A stretch of 64,000 nucleotides of DNA from NCBI GenBank assembly GCA_027405735.1, contig JAPEHQ010000014.1:1364001-1428000 (forward strand), read 5' to 3'. Below are positions 23,317 to 34,894 of this stretch, one piece after another. The notes under the pieces are model-generated. The model was not told the DNA's origin. It worked only from the letters and a program-made list of their open reading frames with translations, and did no database searches. Position 1 is the stretch's first letter, and every line of letters begins with the position of its first letter. This DNA is from Mucor racemosus (taxonomy: Eukaryota > Mucoromycota > Mucoromycetes > Mucorales > Mucoraceae). The translations under genes and the position numbers were made by a program.

Positions 23317-23661
23317 ATGGGTTCACGCTTTACAGAACATTTCGAAATCAATGAAAACTGGCAAATTTTGCAATCTGAGCCAAGCTCGCCGTTGTCATCC
23401 ACATCGGATTCATTCTTTTCATCATCCTCAGAAACTCTGAATTTTCAAGTGGCAACATCTTTATCATCTACAGAAATGTACAACTTCAAATCGAAATCAC
23501 AAACAAGCGTTAAAAACAACGATCCTTCGTTGATCCATTCACATTCATTTTCTACTGTCTACTCCAATGAAGATTCGTCTAAATCATCACAAAAACCAAA
23601 GAAATCAAAATTAAAACGTTTTTTAACGACTATCCATCACTCTCGTAAATCAAACAGATAG
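23317..23661 (+). CDS. Small Ser-rich hypothetical protein
   Basis: This 114-residue ORF starts MGSRFTEHFEINENWQIL. It has a Ser-rich middle (SSPLSSTSDSFFSSSSE) and a basic C-terminus (KPKKSKLKRF, HHSRKSNR). I do not recognise the family. Evidence that it is real: composition unlike the surrounding spacer, a TATA box and pyrimidine-rich leader, and a plausible poly(A) region (AATAAAATC near 23,739). An acceptor-like TTTATATAG just before the ATG suggests a 5' UTR intron. The Ser clusters followed by a Lys/Arg tail suggest a phosphoregulated or nucleic-acid-associated small protein, which is inference only. Confidence 0.6.
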   Translation: MGSRFTEHFEINENWQILQSEPSSPLSSTSDSFFSSSSETLNFQVATSLSSTEMYNFKSKSQTSVKNNDPSLIHSHSFSTVYSNEDSSKSSQKPKKSKLKRFLTTIHHSRKSNR

Positions 23662-26540
23662 CTTTATATGCTTTATTTCTCTATTCACTTTCCATTTATT
23701 AATTATATACCCCCAAATTACCATCTTTCGTACACTGTAAATAAAATCTCTATGCTGTTTAAATCATACAACGTTGGTGGGTCCCACATTTTTCTATTTT
23801 TAAATAACATCTCCACTTGAAAATTTGACAGTTTGAAAATCATAATTGGAGGGGTCTCGTTTTCAATTCAAGCTTGAAAAAAAAACATGCACAAAAAGGA
23901 ATTGAACCCCACGCGCGGTCTCTTATCGCTCAATCAATGCAGCTGGAGACGGGGGAGGGGTACTCGAGTCTTGTGATAAGTATTTGTTGCTTTCTATAGG
24001 GCAGAAGTATAATGTGTAAAGAAGGCTTCGTTCTTTTTATGTATGGTTTTCGTTTTTAAAAGTGTCAAGCAATTAGCTGCACCTTTTCGTTTGTCTATTA
24101 TATAAGTTTAATTGATTTTACCAAGTAAATAGTACAAGCTTTGACATGAGGTGCTCAATTCTTCATGGAATTAGGCAATGCTTCCGCGGGCGAATGGTCA
24201 GATTTCTCTCCTAATAGTAAACATACTATGGACAGCGCAAGCATTTATTTTGAAAACAATGCCATGTTGTTCTTTGTTAATGCGTAAAAATCTAGCACAT
24301 GAACAATTGAATAATGTGCGACGAATATTAGTGAACCGAGGGTAATGCTAACTATCACTCCTTTAGCCTAGAATTTTCAAACTTTAAAAAGATCTTCAGG
24401 TTATTCGAGCCAGAAAGATGGATTGAATAAACGCTACTGAGAAACAGCCGTGTAAATCAGTTTCAAACACGTTTCGCATCTTTTGGCTATATTTGTTCAT
24501 GATCTTTTAAGTCGATTTAAATATTTAACGATACATGATAACAAGTTGCTAGTAAAACCTTGTAATTACCATAAATTACTACTATATTGTACATGTCGAA
24601 TAAGGTTTTTTTTTTCCTCCTTCTTATTAGGATATCAACACCTACGTTTTTTTATTTGAAATCCCTCCAGTGATTCTAGCAATAGTAATGGAACCTAAAA
24701 CGTTAACGTTTTGGTAAATTGAATTACAGCGATTCAATACAAACATACTCCGTAGGCTATTTGTATGTAGATTTCCTTTGTATAGCATGGAAAAGATAGC
24801 TAAAATAACACGTCAAGAAGCAAAACTAGATGAATATACCATTGTTTCTTGACCACACATGGACATATTGTATGCATTCATTTGCTAAACATATATCATA
24901 GCTGAGATATTTTGGCATGTCTAAAAAGCCTTTGCAAGTATTTATTCGGGGCTATATGCATATATAAATATTGGCAATGCTGTCTTCTCGGTAAATGCAT
25001 GTTGCCGTTGACATGATTGACAAACCATATTCTTTTAACTACAACTTCACTTAATGTCGGTACAAACCAATCTATCAAGACTTAAACTGATGTATAAATA
25101 TATACCGCGCAATTCATAAAAAGAGAGGCGTTCAGAAATTTGTTTATGGTTGACTATTTATATATACCGTATATGAAATATGTTTGAAACCGACACAATT
25201 GTTTGAGATTTTCATATTTAATAAATATATCAAGATACATATATATATATACAAGATCATTTATATGTAAAGACATCCAGCTCTTCAGATAGTGCTTACC
25301 TTGTGGTATATATTATGTGCATAAAGCATCATATATGTAACAAAACCCAAATTTTACATTTTTCACATCAAATGATTTCTATGAATTTATGAAAGAATCG
25401 GAGCGTTCCACCTTTTCTGTAAGTAACCCCTCATAAAATGGTTATGATGTACCTGAGAACTGTATATCATACATGGCTTCAATATGCAGGCTAAGCATGT
25501 TCAGAACCGAATTTCTTCCAAATCATAAGATCTATGTATTATCAACGTTGACCCAATTTTTTTAACATAACGTAACATTGCAATTAAAAATATGATTTCA
25601 ATTTAAAGGTGCTACGATCTAACACATCGCAACTTTATTTTGATTGCTATTAATCAAAAATTCGAATATATAATTTAATTTTTTTGAAAAAACTAAGTTA
25701 CTTTTTCACTGCTAAATGTCTTGGCGATAAATCAAGTTACAGCATTGCTTTTGTAATAAAGCATAGCTGTTTTTTTAAGCACTATATGCATATCGACAGT
25801 TGATGGTTTGAAAATTTAACAGCTTGATAAGAGCCTAAAAAGTAATAGATATATACAAATGTGAAAATAAAAAAAAAATGTGTAGATGATTCACTAATAA
25901 TTTTCAATATATTAAACCCAAAAATGTACTGAACTATTTGCCAAATATCGAGTAAAAAATCTTTAAATACACCGTGTAAAATGTGCCGAAAATATGAAAG
26001 AATGCGAAAACAATCTTCATAAAGTGTATATAATCGATTAATAAGCTATTTGTTATATATTTATTTAAATATACGGCTAAATAAAGTATAGTTACTGGCG
26101 ATAGAATGCATTTTTGCATTCGTTTTATCAATACCCCCATCAAACATTTACATATTTTGGAACATTGTAAAGTATATATTCAGTATATAACACTGTATAC
26201 TATTTGTTTTACCATTTTTTCTAACCGTCTAATAAAGCAACTCATTCAAGAAACAAACACTTACGATTTTCTGGTATTTATTGCCTAACAGTTATTTATT
26301 ACATCAATATTTGAAGTACGATAGTTTTTTAAAAAAACAGATGTAAAAAACATTGCATTATAGCTTTAATTATACGAAAAGACGGTGTTTACTTATCAAT
26401 TTCAGTTATTATCATATATACTAGTGGTTTTGGCTGGTTTAGCGTTATTTTAATTTGAAATTGTCCATTGGCTTCAAACCCGCTTCAGAAAGTGAGCGTT
26501 TGATTCTTAAAATTTAACCAGCAAATTAACGGAATAATAA
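23662..26540. other. AT-rich spacer, one tRNA-like relic
   Basis: I see no protein-coding gene. A segment at about 23,895-23,950 resembles D-arm and T-arm sequences of a tRNA on the minus strand but is too short to fold as one. The rest has AT runs such as ATATATATATA near 25,240. Confidence 0.5.
23895..23950 (-). other. tRNA-like relic (A-box and B-box-like words)
   Basis: On the minus strand the B-box-like GGTTCAATTCC is preceded by GCTGCATTGATTGAGC, which resembles a tRNA D-arm. Only about 21 nt separate the D-arm end from the T-loop, against about 28 in a real tRNA. The acceptor stem does not pair. I call it a relic or tRNA-derived repeat, not a tRNA gene. Confidence 0.25.
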
Positions 26541-26544
26541 AGAT

Positions 26545-26880
26545 TTAATTATGGATACTATTACAGCTTTAGTATATATTTTGAAAGTTTCAGCCAATTG
26601 GGGTCAATATTCATTGATTCCGAGCATTTTTCCAATTGCTTTATATTTCTTAAGCATGCGAAGAGAGATTTTTTTTAAAAAAAAACATATGCTAAATTCC
26701 TTCAAAACGAGCTGTTAGTTAATAAAGTCAAGATATCTTGTTTGTACATTACTTGCATTAACGTAACTTTTAAATTTAAGTTTAATCCATAATTTTATTT
26801 TGTTAAAATTTTCAATAAAAATTTGAAACAACCTATACAAAATATTAGATTTTAGTATTTCTTTTATACTGCTAATCGAC
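26545..26880 (+). repeat. Diverged fragment of the 5' part of element B
   Basis: It starts AATTATGGATACTATTACAG and runs on through a GTAGTATATATT-like word. This parallels the start of the copy at 54,782 (AATTATGGATACTTCTACAG). Similarity continues through the CAAAACGAGCTGTTAG region and the GAAACAACC(T/C)ATAC word. It is more diverged than the other copies and lacks the 3' part. Confidence 0.55.
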
Positions 26881-27950
26881 TTGTTCGTCCATTAGAGTTA
26901 ACTCACCATCTTTGATTAGCATATCTATAATAACGGTCCACTATTTGCTCATGGTATGCAAAACTATTAAAAGGGATCGTCTAATCTCAAACTAATTTAT
27001 CTGATTCAACTGCTGATGTTAAACTAGAATTAAATTAGTTTTGTTGAATCGCAATAAAGTAAGGTGTTTTATCAAGTAGAATGTTGGCGTTCAATGTATT
27101 TCAGTTAAATCGAATAGATAGAGTTATGGTTCATGCAGAGACCTATGAATGTGTGAGAGAACTCAGATCTATGAACACTAAAAAATGTTCCAAATTGTGA
27201 TGCTTCGTCTATCTCTACGAGATTTTTTTGTGGCGATACCTGGTGGCTCAAGTGTAATTTAGGCATTTAATTGCCAAATGTATCGAATCAAGATGAAGTC
27301 GATTAATTGATATAACGGATAATAAATGCAATGACATTTAATGAATGGGTGAATGTGGTGAATGTATAAAGCAAAGCTTACTTTCTTTGAATGAAAGTAC
27401 TAATAATTCTGATTAACATCAATAAGCTCAAAAATTATAATTAAGTGCACTAATTGCTACTAAACCGCATAATTTGATATGCAGAAAACTCGAAGCATTC
27501 GTTCTTTTTTTTTTTGGCAATGCTACAAATCATTGTTCAATATAACTGAATATTAATGAATCATCAAAGAAAATACAACTGGTAAAAACCTGTTACCCAA
27601 TGTAAATGGAGATCAAGATTGATAAAAGGCACTTTCATTGTGTAGTGGAGGAAATCGCAATATTATGATGGATAGAAATTACAGGACCAAGATGTTGTGT
27701 TTGCTTCAGGATTTTTAAAAGGGGTTTAAAAGCATACTTCATCAAACTCACTTAGATGTTAAATACTCACCATATGATATTATTAGTATCATCTTGTTTT
27801 TTTATTTAATAACTGTATTATTAAAAATCAAGCTTTTTATAGCTTGTAACAATGCCAATGGGATGTTTCTGATTTGAGATTGACATTTATCATAAGGCGG
27901 GCTGATGATACATTTGATACTACTTTAGATGGAACAAGTTAATTTAATTT

Positions 27951-28133
27951 ATGGAATTTGAATGCAAATATCGAGGAACCATTGTAAGTAGTACTTACAT
28001 TGGTTCTGGTAAAGCATTGAATAAATTAGCTTGGAACAAAGGGGGTAAAAAGGTGGCAATAGGTTCCAGTGATGATGGTCATGTTTATGTTTATGATATT
28101 GGACAGATAAAATTAAAACTCAATGTAAATTAA
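27951..28133 (+). pseudogene. Dynein-intermediate-chain-like WD40 fragment inside element A copy 2
   Basis: An open frame of 60 codons contains ALNKLAWNKGGKKVAIG, then SSDDGHVYVYDIGQ. This is a well-preserved final WD40 repeat of the type found at the C-terminus of dynein intermediate chains. Copy 1 (680-769) has the same segment with different damage, so the fragment was present before the copies separated. It lacks the rest of a WD40 propeller, and I infer a captured gene fragment rather than a gene. Confidence 0.5.
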
Positions 28134-30225
28134 CTCTAACGCAATAATTATAGAGTAAAACTATATCATCATCAAATAAACTACCACACAATATTAACAT
28201 GTATAACTATTTACAGTAATAAGAAGCTTGAATCAAGTGGATACAGCATTATAAATTTTTGAAAAATTTCTCAAGTATTATAAAATCTCTTATTTTTAAG
28301 ACTAACAAGGCTTATAAGCGGAATATTAATTTAGAAAATTATTTTTGTCCAGATCATCAATTTTGACAATTTTTAATTTTTTTTTCTGATTTTGCAAATC
28401 TAGAGTTAATTATACTACCAATTATAAAAACAAAAAGTATACACATATAAAAAATTCGGCGCTCTATTTGCTCAATAAAAAATAACAAACATTTTTATTG
28501 CAAAATATTACATGAAAACCCTTTAATCAAAAAACCGTTTTTGGGCCAAAAGTACAAATTTTCATTATATAATCTTTCATATTAAGCTTTTATAAAATGC
28601 GTATTAGTCATGACTACAATTTTCTCTCACAATGTAGTATATTTAAACGTCGATTTTGGTATCAAAATTTGATTTCTCTGTTTTTTGATCAAAATCATGA
28701 GTGTTGGTAAGGATAAAATGAGTCCCGAAAATGTCCGCTAAAAAAACTGAATTTTCAGACCGTACATGGTTAAATATAAGAAAATTTAAAAAAATGCTTT
28801 TGTATTTAAAACTGTTATACCATAATATAAGAGACTTAGCCGTTCAATCTTGCTGTCTTGCTATGCTCAATTACGGCACCGCTTCAGAGGCTCGCTTCTG
28901 CAGTTTTTTAGTGAATGTACGATATGACAGATGGTTTTTCTAGTCGTAGTAGAAAAATTTATGTTTCTATGATAACAGATATTGCCTACTATTTTGTTTA
29001 AATTATTATGGTCCATGCGCTGTAATGATGCTGCTTTTACATTGGCTGAAATGAGCAATTTAGCAGGGTTTTTAATGTGCTAAATAATAATGTAAAGTCT
29101 TAAAAATCCTTTTCTATGTGCAGTAAAATGTAAAATAAAAAAAGCTTTGAAAAAGATACAGTTTAAATCCTTCTTTATTCAAATAATGGATGGTGTGCAA
29201 TACAGTAGGTCTATATTTCTACGCTATTTATATTAGTTGTGATTTTGTTATATCTGGGAGTTGCACCGTAACTGTCAGTGATCTATCAGAATTACGAATA
29301 ACCGAATTACCAGCGTAAGGCATCTGTCAAACCGTGATGTTTAACATGCGAATCAGACAATGCTGCATTTCATACGTCTATCATCATGCTACTATTAAAT
29401 GATAGAAGCATAATTCCATTGTCTTCATGCAATATCCATATGTTTATTCTTTTTGGTAAATCAATTAGTTTTTTGTTTGTGATTTTAAAGTTTATATCGA
29501 GCTTCTTGATTTACATAATCAAGGCGGTCTTTTAATGCCTGTTTTTGGCATATTTGTTAATGATCCGCATAGAGCAATCCTTACTTTGGTCTATGTATTT
29601 CTTCAGTTTATTTTATGAATCAATTTATTTTGTTTATGATTCGGTCTATTTTATTTTATATTAAATTACTAATGCTTTCTGTATTTACTGTTAAATTTAT
29701 GTCATCTCTATTTGAATATTAGAGCATGGTTTTATGTGATGAGATAACATTTAATTTCTTATGTGGGGAAATACAACAAGTATCTTAGTTCAGCACACTA
29801 TATGTGCTGTTCCTCTCTTTTTGGTTTTATATTCCAAGGATATATTAACCGTTTGATAAGACATATCAGACTATTAAGTTGGTATTCGTTTCTTTTATCT
29901 GAATACTAAATACACATACTGACATAAGGGACTAATATTTTTAATGTAGATAGCAGTCTATATAAGAGACTGATATTTTCATTTAACCGCATTCTAAGGT
30001 CAAATATCATTATTTAATATTTACTACTGTATTGTTGGACGTAATTCTTGATTACCAGATCAAATTGAAGGCAATGATATTTATATCTAATCAATCAAAA
30101 GGTAAAACTAATTACAAACCAACGAAATGTTCCAGAAAAATGATAAAATTTCAAATGATATAGAAACACAAAAAAGAATAATTTAATAATGTCTTGCCTA
30201 ATCACTATGGTTTTTATCGTAGCTG

Positions 30226-31317
30226 CAATGGAATTACATACTAAAAACGCTTGATAAAAATAAAACAACCTAAATTCCAAGTGTCGCTCATAAGATATGA
30301 TGCCACTTGAAATGTGAACCACAATAATAAACAAACGCTTCAATTGAACACAATAACAAACGCATGCTAAAAATATGAAATACCCTTTTTGAACCATACA
30401 TGTCGTGTAGATGATAGCACCCTTGATCACGGCGCAATCAATTACACAAATGACATATATATCAAAACAGGATTCTATCCAAATCAATAATGATAATAAA
30501 CAAAGATATCAATTTAGTCAACTACTCATCTATATCGAAGTTGCACTATCAATATAAATAAGATTCAAGCATATAAAAACTACCCCTTAAAAATCAAGGT
30601 TATATAAAATAGATATAACAGAAATAAACAAAACAACCATTTCCCAAAAGGTCGATATTGTCACACTTGACATACAATCCCTTATGGTCAATGCTCTACA
30701 CAATTTACCCCTTAAAATATCAAATCAATAACAATGTACTCAAAACTGGAAGATTACTAAATATACATCCATAATGGATTTCACAAACAACGCATCGTAT
30801 TACGGTTAACCGAGTTTGACTGCTTTAACGGGCCGTTTTTTATGCAAACTCGAATGAGGGTATTCGAGTTTCTTCTTTTCTTTTTTTGTTAGCTAAGCTC
30901 GAAAACAGGGTTGAAAAAATACTTCAAGTTGTGAAACTGTCAAATATGCTATTATCAATTCATAATCCCATATTAACTTGACAAGGTTGCTATTAGCAGC
31001 CTCCTTAAGGCAAACCAATACTTGCTCCCACCCCGTTTTTTATCTGGGTTACAAAAGAACGGGCCGTTTTCCAACTCGAATGGAATGGCCGTTTCCGTTA
31101 AAACTCGATTCGAGCTCGAATCGAAGCCCATTCCTGCATCCATTCAAATCTGATGGTATCCAAGTTCTCCAAATCACTATAAATACCCTCATACTTTTCA
31201 ATTATTTTAACTCTTCAAAAATCTTTTGTAATAAAAACTTTAGCTGATTATAATTGTATTTCTACTGCTTTTATTTTTATATTTTTTTATTTTAGTAAAT
31301 AAAATCGTCATTTACTG
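30226..31317 (+). mobile_element. Insertion in element A, solo-LTR-like
   Basis: About 1.09 kb interrupts element A. The word GTAGCT occurs just before it (30,219) and just after it (31,319), a candidate 6-bp target duplication. The insert begins near TGGAATTACATACTAAAAA and ends near TTTACTGCA, compatible with the TG...CA ends of an LTR. Its first 370 bases recur inverted at 33.84-34.88 kb, where the terminal TGGAATTACATAC word is again the limit of similarity. No reverse transcriptase or integrase frame is present. The solo-LTR identity is inference. Confidence 0.45.
31105..31124. repeat. Perfect 20-bp palindrome
   Basis: TCGATTCGAGCTCGAATCGA is fully self-complementary. It lies in a GC-richer patch (30,780-31,140) where ACGGGCCGTTTT and CTCGAAT words recur in both orientations. 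Confidence 0.8.
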
Positions 31318-31905
31318 CAGTAGCTATACTTGAAAACAAATCTTTTTACAACAGTTGACAATCGTAAACTAAAATAGTAAGTTTAAACAAGGTTAATTTG
31401 TTTAAATTTTATGAGTGATGAAATAACATTTATAACCTTAGATTTGGCTTGCATATAAATGTAAGCGGTAGGTATTATTCAAGTTTATGCTCGAGCAAAA
31501 ACCATTGTTGCTATAAACATTATAGCTATAAACATATTTACAAAAAATGATGATAATAATCGTGAATATATTGGCTCTTGTATGTATTGCTCTACGTCAA
31601 CGACGTACTGAATTGTAAGAATATCTATATAATCTATATTTATAAAAGTAAACGTAATTTAAAACCCCATTCCAGTAAAAAAATGGAATGAATTTTGAGA
31701 ACAGCACAATGCTCATGCACAAACCAATTTGTGCCCATACGGTCAGCTCATTATGCTCATAGCCAGATTTTATTATTATGCACAAATAGCGATAATGATA
31801 TGCTTATAGGCAATTCTACTATTATGCACACATAGGATTAATGCCAAGCACACGGACAGAATCTATAATTCTACACATACAGGCTTTACGTTATGCTTGT
31901 GTGCA

Positions 31906-33834
31906 GTTTCTTTTGTTGTTCCCATGTGCATATTATTGTTATCTTTTTAGCCATTATTCAGTGGGCGCAACAACTCATCATGCTATACTGTGCAGCCCAC
32001 CTGGGCACAACAAAATCATCTTGTGCAGCACAGGTCGACCGTAGTGGCTTTTATATATAAATCCTTTAAATTTGTGATCTTATGGACTTTTTTTGAATCC
32101 GGTTATATCATCTTATACTAAGTTAAATCCGTTATTAGACTATTAATTTTGTAGGTTGTATTTGTGTTTTACTTAAAATAAGCCTTTGAATAATTAATAG
32201 CAACACAGTCGAACCTTAATTTTTGTATGAAATTTCGATACCTGCATCTTATAGCTGATTGAAATATTTAAACAACCGCGTCCGGGCCGTCCGGTGATTT
32301 TTTTTTAGAAATTTAAAGCTTGGAAACATTATTAGATGGCCGCTTCCGGAGATTGTTCGGCTTTTTTTTGGAAGAGTGACCATTGGCAAAAATATGAAGA
32401 ACCATATACTATGTTGTATGCCACCAGGCATCATATGTGTCAACTTCTACAGTATGAATTCATCTTACAATCTATTGATTACGACATGTATTGAAGTGCA
32501 AAGTCTTGATATCGGATATAAAAAACTCCTAGCGTACTAAGTTTAATCCAATAATTACCCAAGAACGCTTGGACCTCAATTATGATACCATATTATTTCA
32601 TCCCAGCGGTTAATTAATCAAGTAACTATTAAATCAACATCCAAGCACATTTAGCGCAGCATTGAAACAAGGTAATTCACAAGCTCTGCAAGAACGGTTA
32701 AATTATGATTGATTCATTTCAATCCTTAGATTACTATCAAACAGATCTAATGGTTCAATAGTGCCTTAAGTTACACCTCAAGATCTCAATGTCAAATTAA
32801 TATAAAAGAGCATACCTTTATATCCAAATAAACAATATCTTGTTTTTATTATACAGTTGAAGAACTGATTCATTACTCATTCTCTTTTAATTGTATTTTT
32901 TTTAAGTATTATTTAACAAATCTCAAAATATACGACAAGGCTAAACCTTTTGCAATTCGCCGGATCAGCTCTAAAAGTACCTGCCATTGCAACGGGAGGT
33001 CATTTGGATTTATATTCGTTGAGAAGAACTGATGGGCTTGCTGATCTTAGTAGGTACAGTATAAGTAGCAGGTAACCAACTTGTTGCTCGTGTGAAATAT
33101 GTACACATTTATCCACTATATTGGTCTCCATTTCATCTGATTCTCAATTAAAGTACAGCTGACATGAATAGACATTACACTACCAAATGATATATGCTGA
33201 TTCATACTAATATAAATTTTCTACCAAGCTTCTATCCTAGCAACTTATAGTTAAAGACCAATCAACATAATGTGGATTTAATCACACCATTATGATCAAG
33301 GACCCATGAACTCTATGAATACACCTATTGGTTACTATCAAGACTTATGTCTGACAAGGAATATTATTGGCTATGTATGGATCTAGGAATGCTTACCTAA
33401 TCTCTCTGATGAAAACTATATAAAGAGGACATTTATTTATTACAAAAGTCCTCAAGTAGAATTTAACTTGATAATAAAACCCTAATGTTATCTAGTCGAA
33501 TTCCTATTGTTTTTTTATACTTTTTTTCCGTGAATATCTCTATCTGTTCCACAGCTCGAACTGGCTGAACGTACAATGATCCATGGATGCTGGTAGTATT
33601 AGTGTCGAGCCGGGTTTTTCCAGCCAAATTTACTAGTATGCATATCATATGCATTAATGAAAAAGGAAAAAATTTGCTAGACATATGCAAAACTTACTAA
33701 GAAGAAAAAAAAAGGAAGATCATATTCGATGAGAAGCAAGGGTCATCGGAGATTCTCTTTCAAAATTCATATCCTAATACCAAAGGGCTTCCCCTTTGGC
33801 GGGTTTGAACTCACGAATATGTGTGCCGCACTTT
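31906..33834. other. Repeat-derived AT-rich region, no gene seen
   Basis: TATA-like words with downstream T/A-rich sequence occur at about 32,800 (ATATAAAAGAG) and 33,415 (TATATAAAGAGG). They could be retroelement promoters, but no LTR boundaries can be drawn. A motif shared with 47.1 kb is at 33,598-33,639, and a 33,637-33,653 inverted repeat follows it. A CCAAAGGG/CCCTTTGG hairpin with a 4-nt loop lies at about 33,780-33,799. Confidence 0.45.
33598..33639 (+). repeat. 42-bp motif shared with 47.1 kb
   Basis: GTGTCGAGCCGGGTTTTTCC continuing to ACTAGTAT matches 47,094-47,135 with very few differences, although flanking sequence differs. The motif may be an end of a small transposable element or a conserved insertion site. 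Confidence 0.65.
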
Positions 33835-33836
33835 AA

Positions 33837-34880
33837 GGGGGAAATTTTTATATGTTTGAATCTTATTTATAATAATAGTGCAACTTCAATATAGTAGATG
33901 ATTAGTTGACTAAATCGATATCTTTGTTTATTACTACTGCAATGAAATGACACCTTTTATAGACCAAAGTCGCCATTGTTATTTCAGAAAAATAACTGCT
34001 CTTGATTTGTACCTGAATCTCGCTCCATAAGGACTGAGTTCCAACCAGAACCCAAGAAGCATAATGAGGAAACTCCATATTGTTGGTACCTGTAAAAGGA
34101 AATATTCCTGATCAAAATACAATTTTCTACAATATGACACCTATGATATAAAGCTGTACTTATTTTGCATTAATATATTAATAATATATTCCAAAACTCC
34201 TCCTCATAAAATAGCAGTTGTAGTAATTCTAGATAAGGAATCACATATCATAAAAATAAGTTCAGTTGCATTTTAAATTATAACTAGAATATTGAAAGAT
34301 CAACATCCATCTAATGATATTTTATCATATCAAACAAAGTATCAACATCTCAACCAAGTATCTTAGAAAGAATGTGAATAAAAGACATCATGATGAAACA
34401 CCTGTAAAATACGCATCAACACACAAACATCTACTATTTTACAATTCATATAAATATAGCATACTTTATGAAGATATGTTTTTTTTTCAGATTTCTTTTA
34501 ATCACAATAAAACCGTGGAAAGACTATAATTGTATTTATCAACGCTTTTATTTTTTATTTTATTTTTCGTTTTTATAAAATTACTTCAATTTTATTGCAA
34601 TTACTATTATTGATTTGGATAGAATTCTGTTTTGATATATACTGTATGCCATTTGTGTAATTGATTGCACCGTGGTAAAGGTGTTATCGTCTACAGGACA
34701 TGTATGGTTCAAAAGGTATTTCATATTTTTGGCATGCCTTTGTTATTATGTTTAGTTGAAGCGTTTGTTTATTATTGTTGTTCAGATTTCAAGTAGCATT
34801 ATATTTTATGAGCAACGCTTGGAAATTAGGTTACATTATTACTATCAAGCATTTTTAGTATGTAATTCCACTCCAGTATT
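33837..34880 (-). repeat. Inverted, interrupted partner of the 30.2-kb insertion
   Basis: The reverse complement of 34,600-34,872 matches 30,227-30,480, and that of 33,847-33,960 matches 30,485-30,600. About 640 bases at 33,965-34,600 interrupt the match. With the copy at 30.2 kb this makes a long-range inverted pair separated by about 3.2 kb. Confidence 0.65.
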
Positions 34881-34894
34881 TATTGATATTGTAC

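Larger units (their letters stand above)
27350..31905 (+). repeat. Dispersed repeat element A, copy 2, with two insertions
   Basis: It aligns with bases 1-2,800 in the same orientation. Relative to copy 1 it has about 690 extra bases at 29,115-29,800 and about 1.1 kb at 30,226-31,317. The flanks resume cleanly on each side (for example CTTGAAAACAAAT at 2,230 and 31,328). The copies have drifted, with roughly one difference in ten bases by eye and many small indels. Both are dead as coding units. Confidence 0.75.

Noticed and set aside
33775..33845. TGGCGGGTTTGAACTC as a retroelement primer-binding site or tRNA T-arm
   Set aside because: TTCAAAC falls only six bases from a would-be CCA end, so it cannot be a tRNA 3' end, and no LTR boundary adjoins it. 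The nearby CCAAAGGG hairpin does not complete a cloverleaf.
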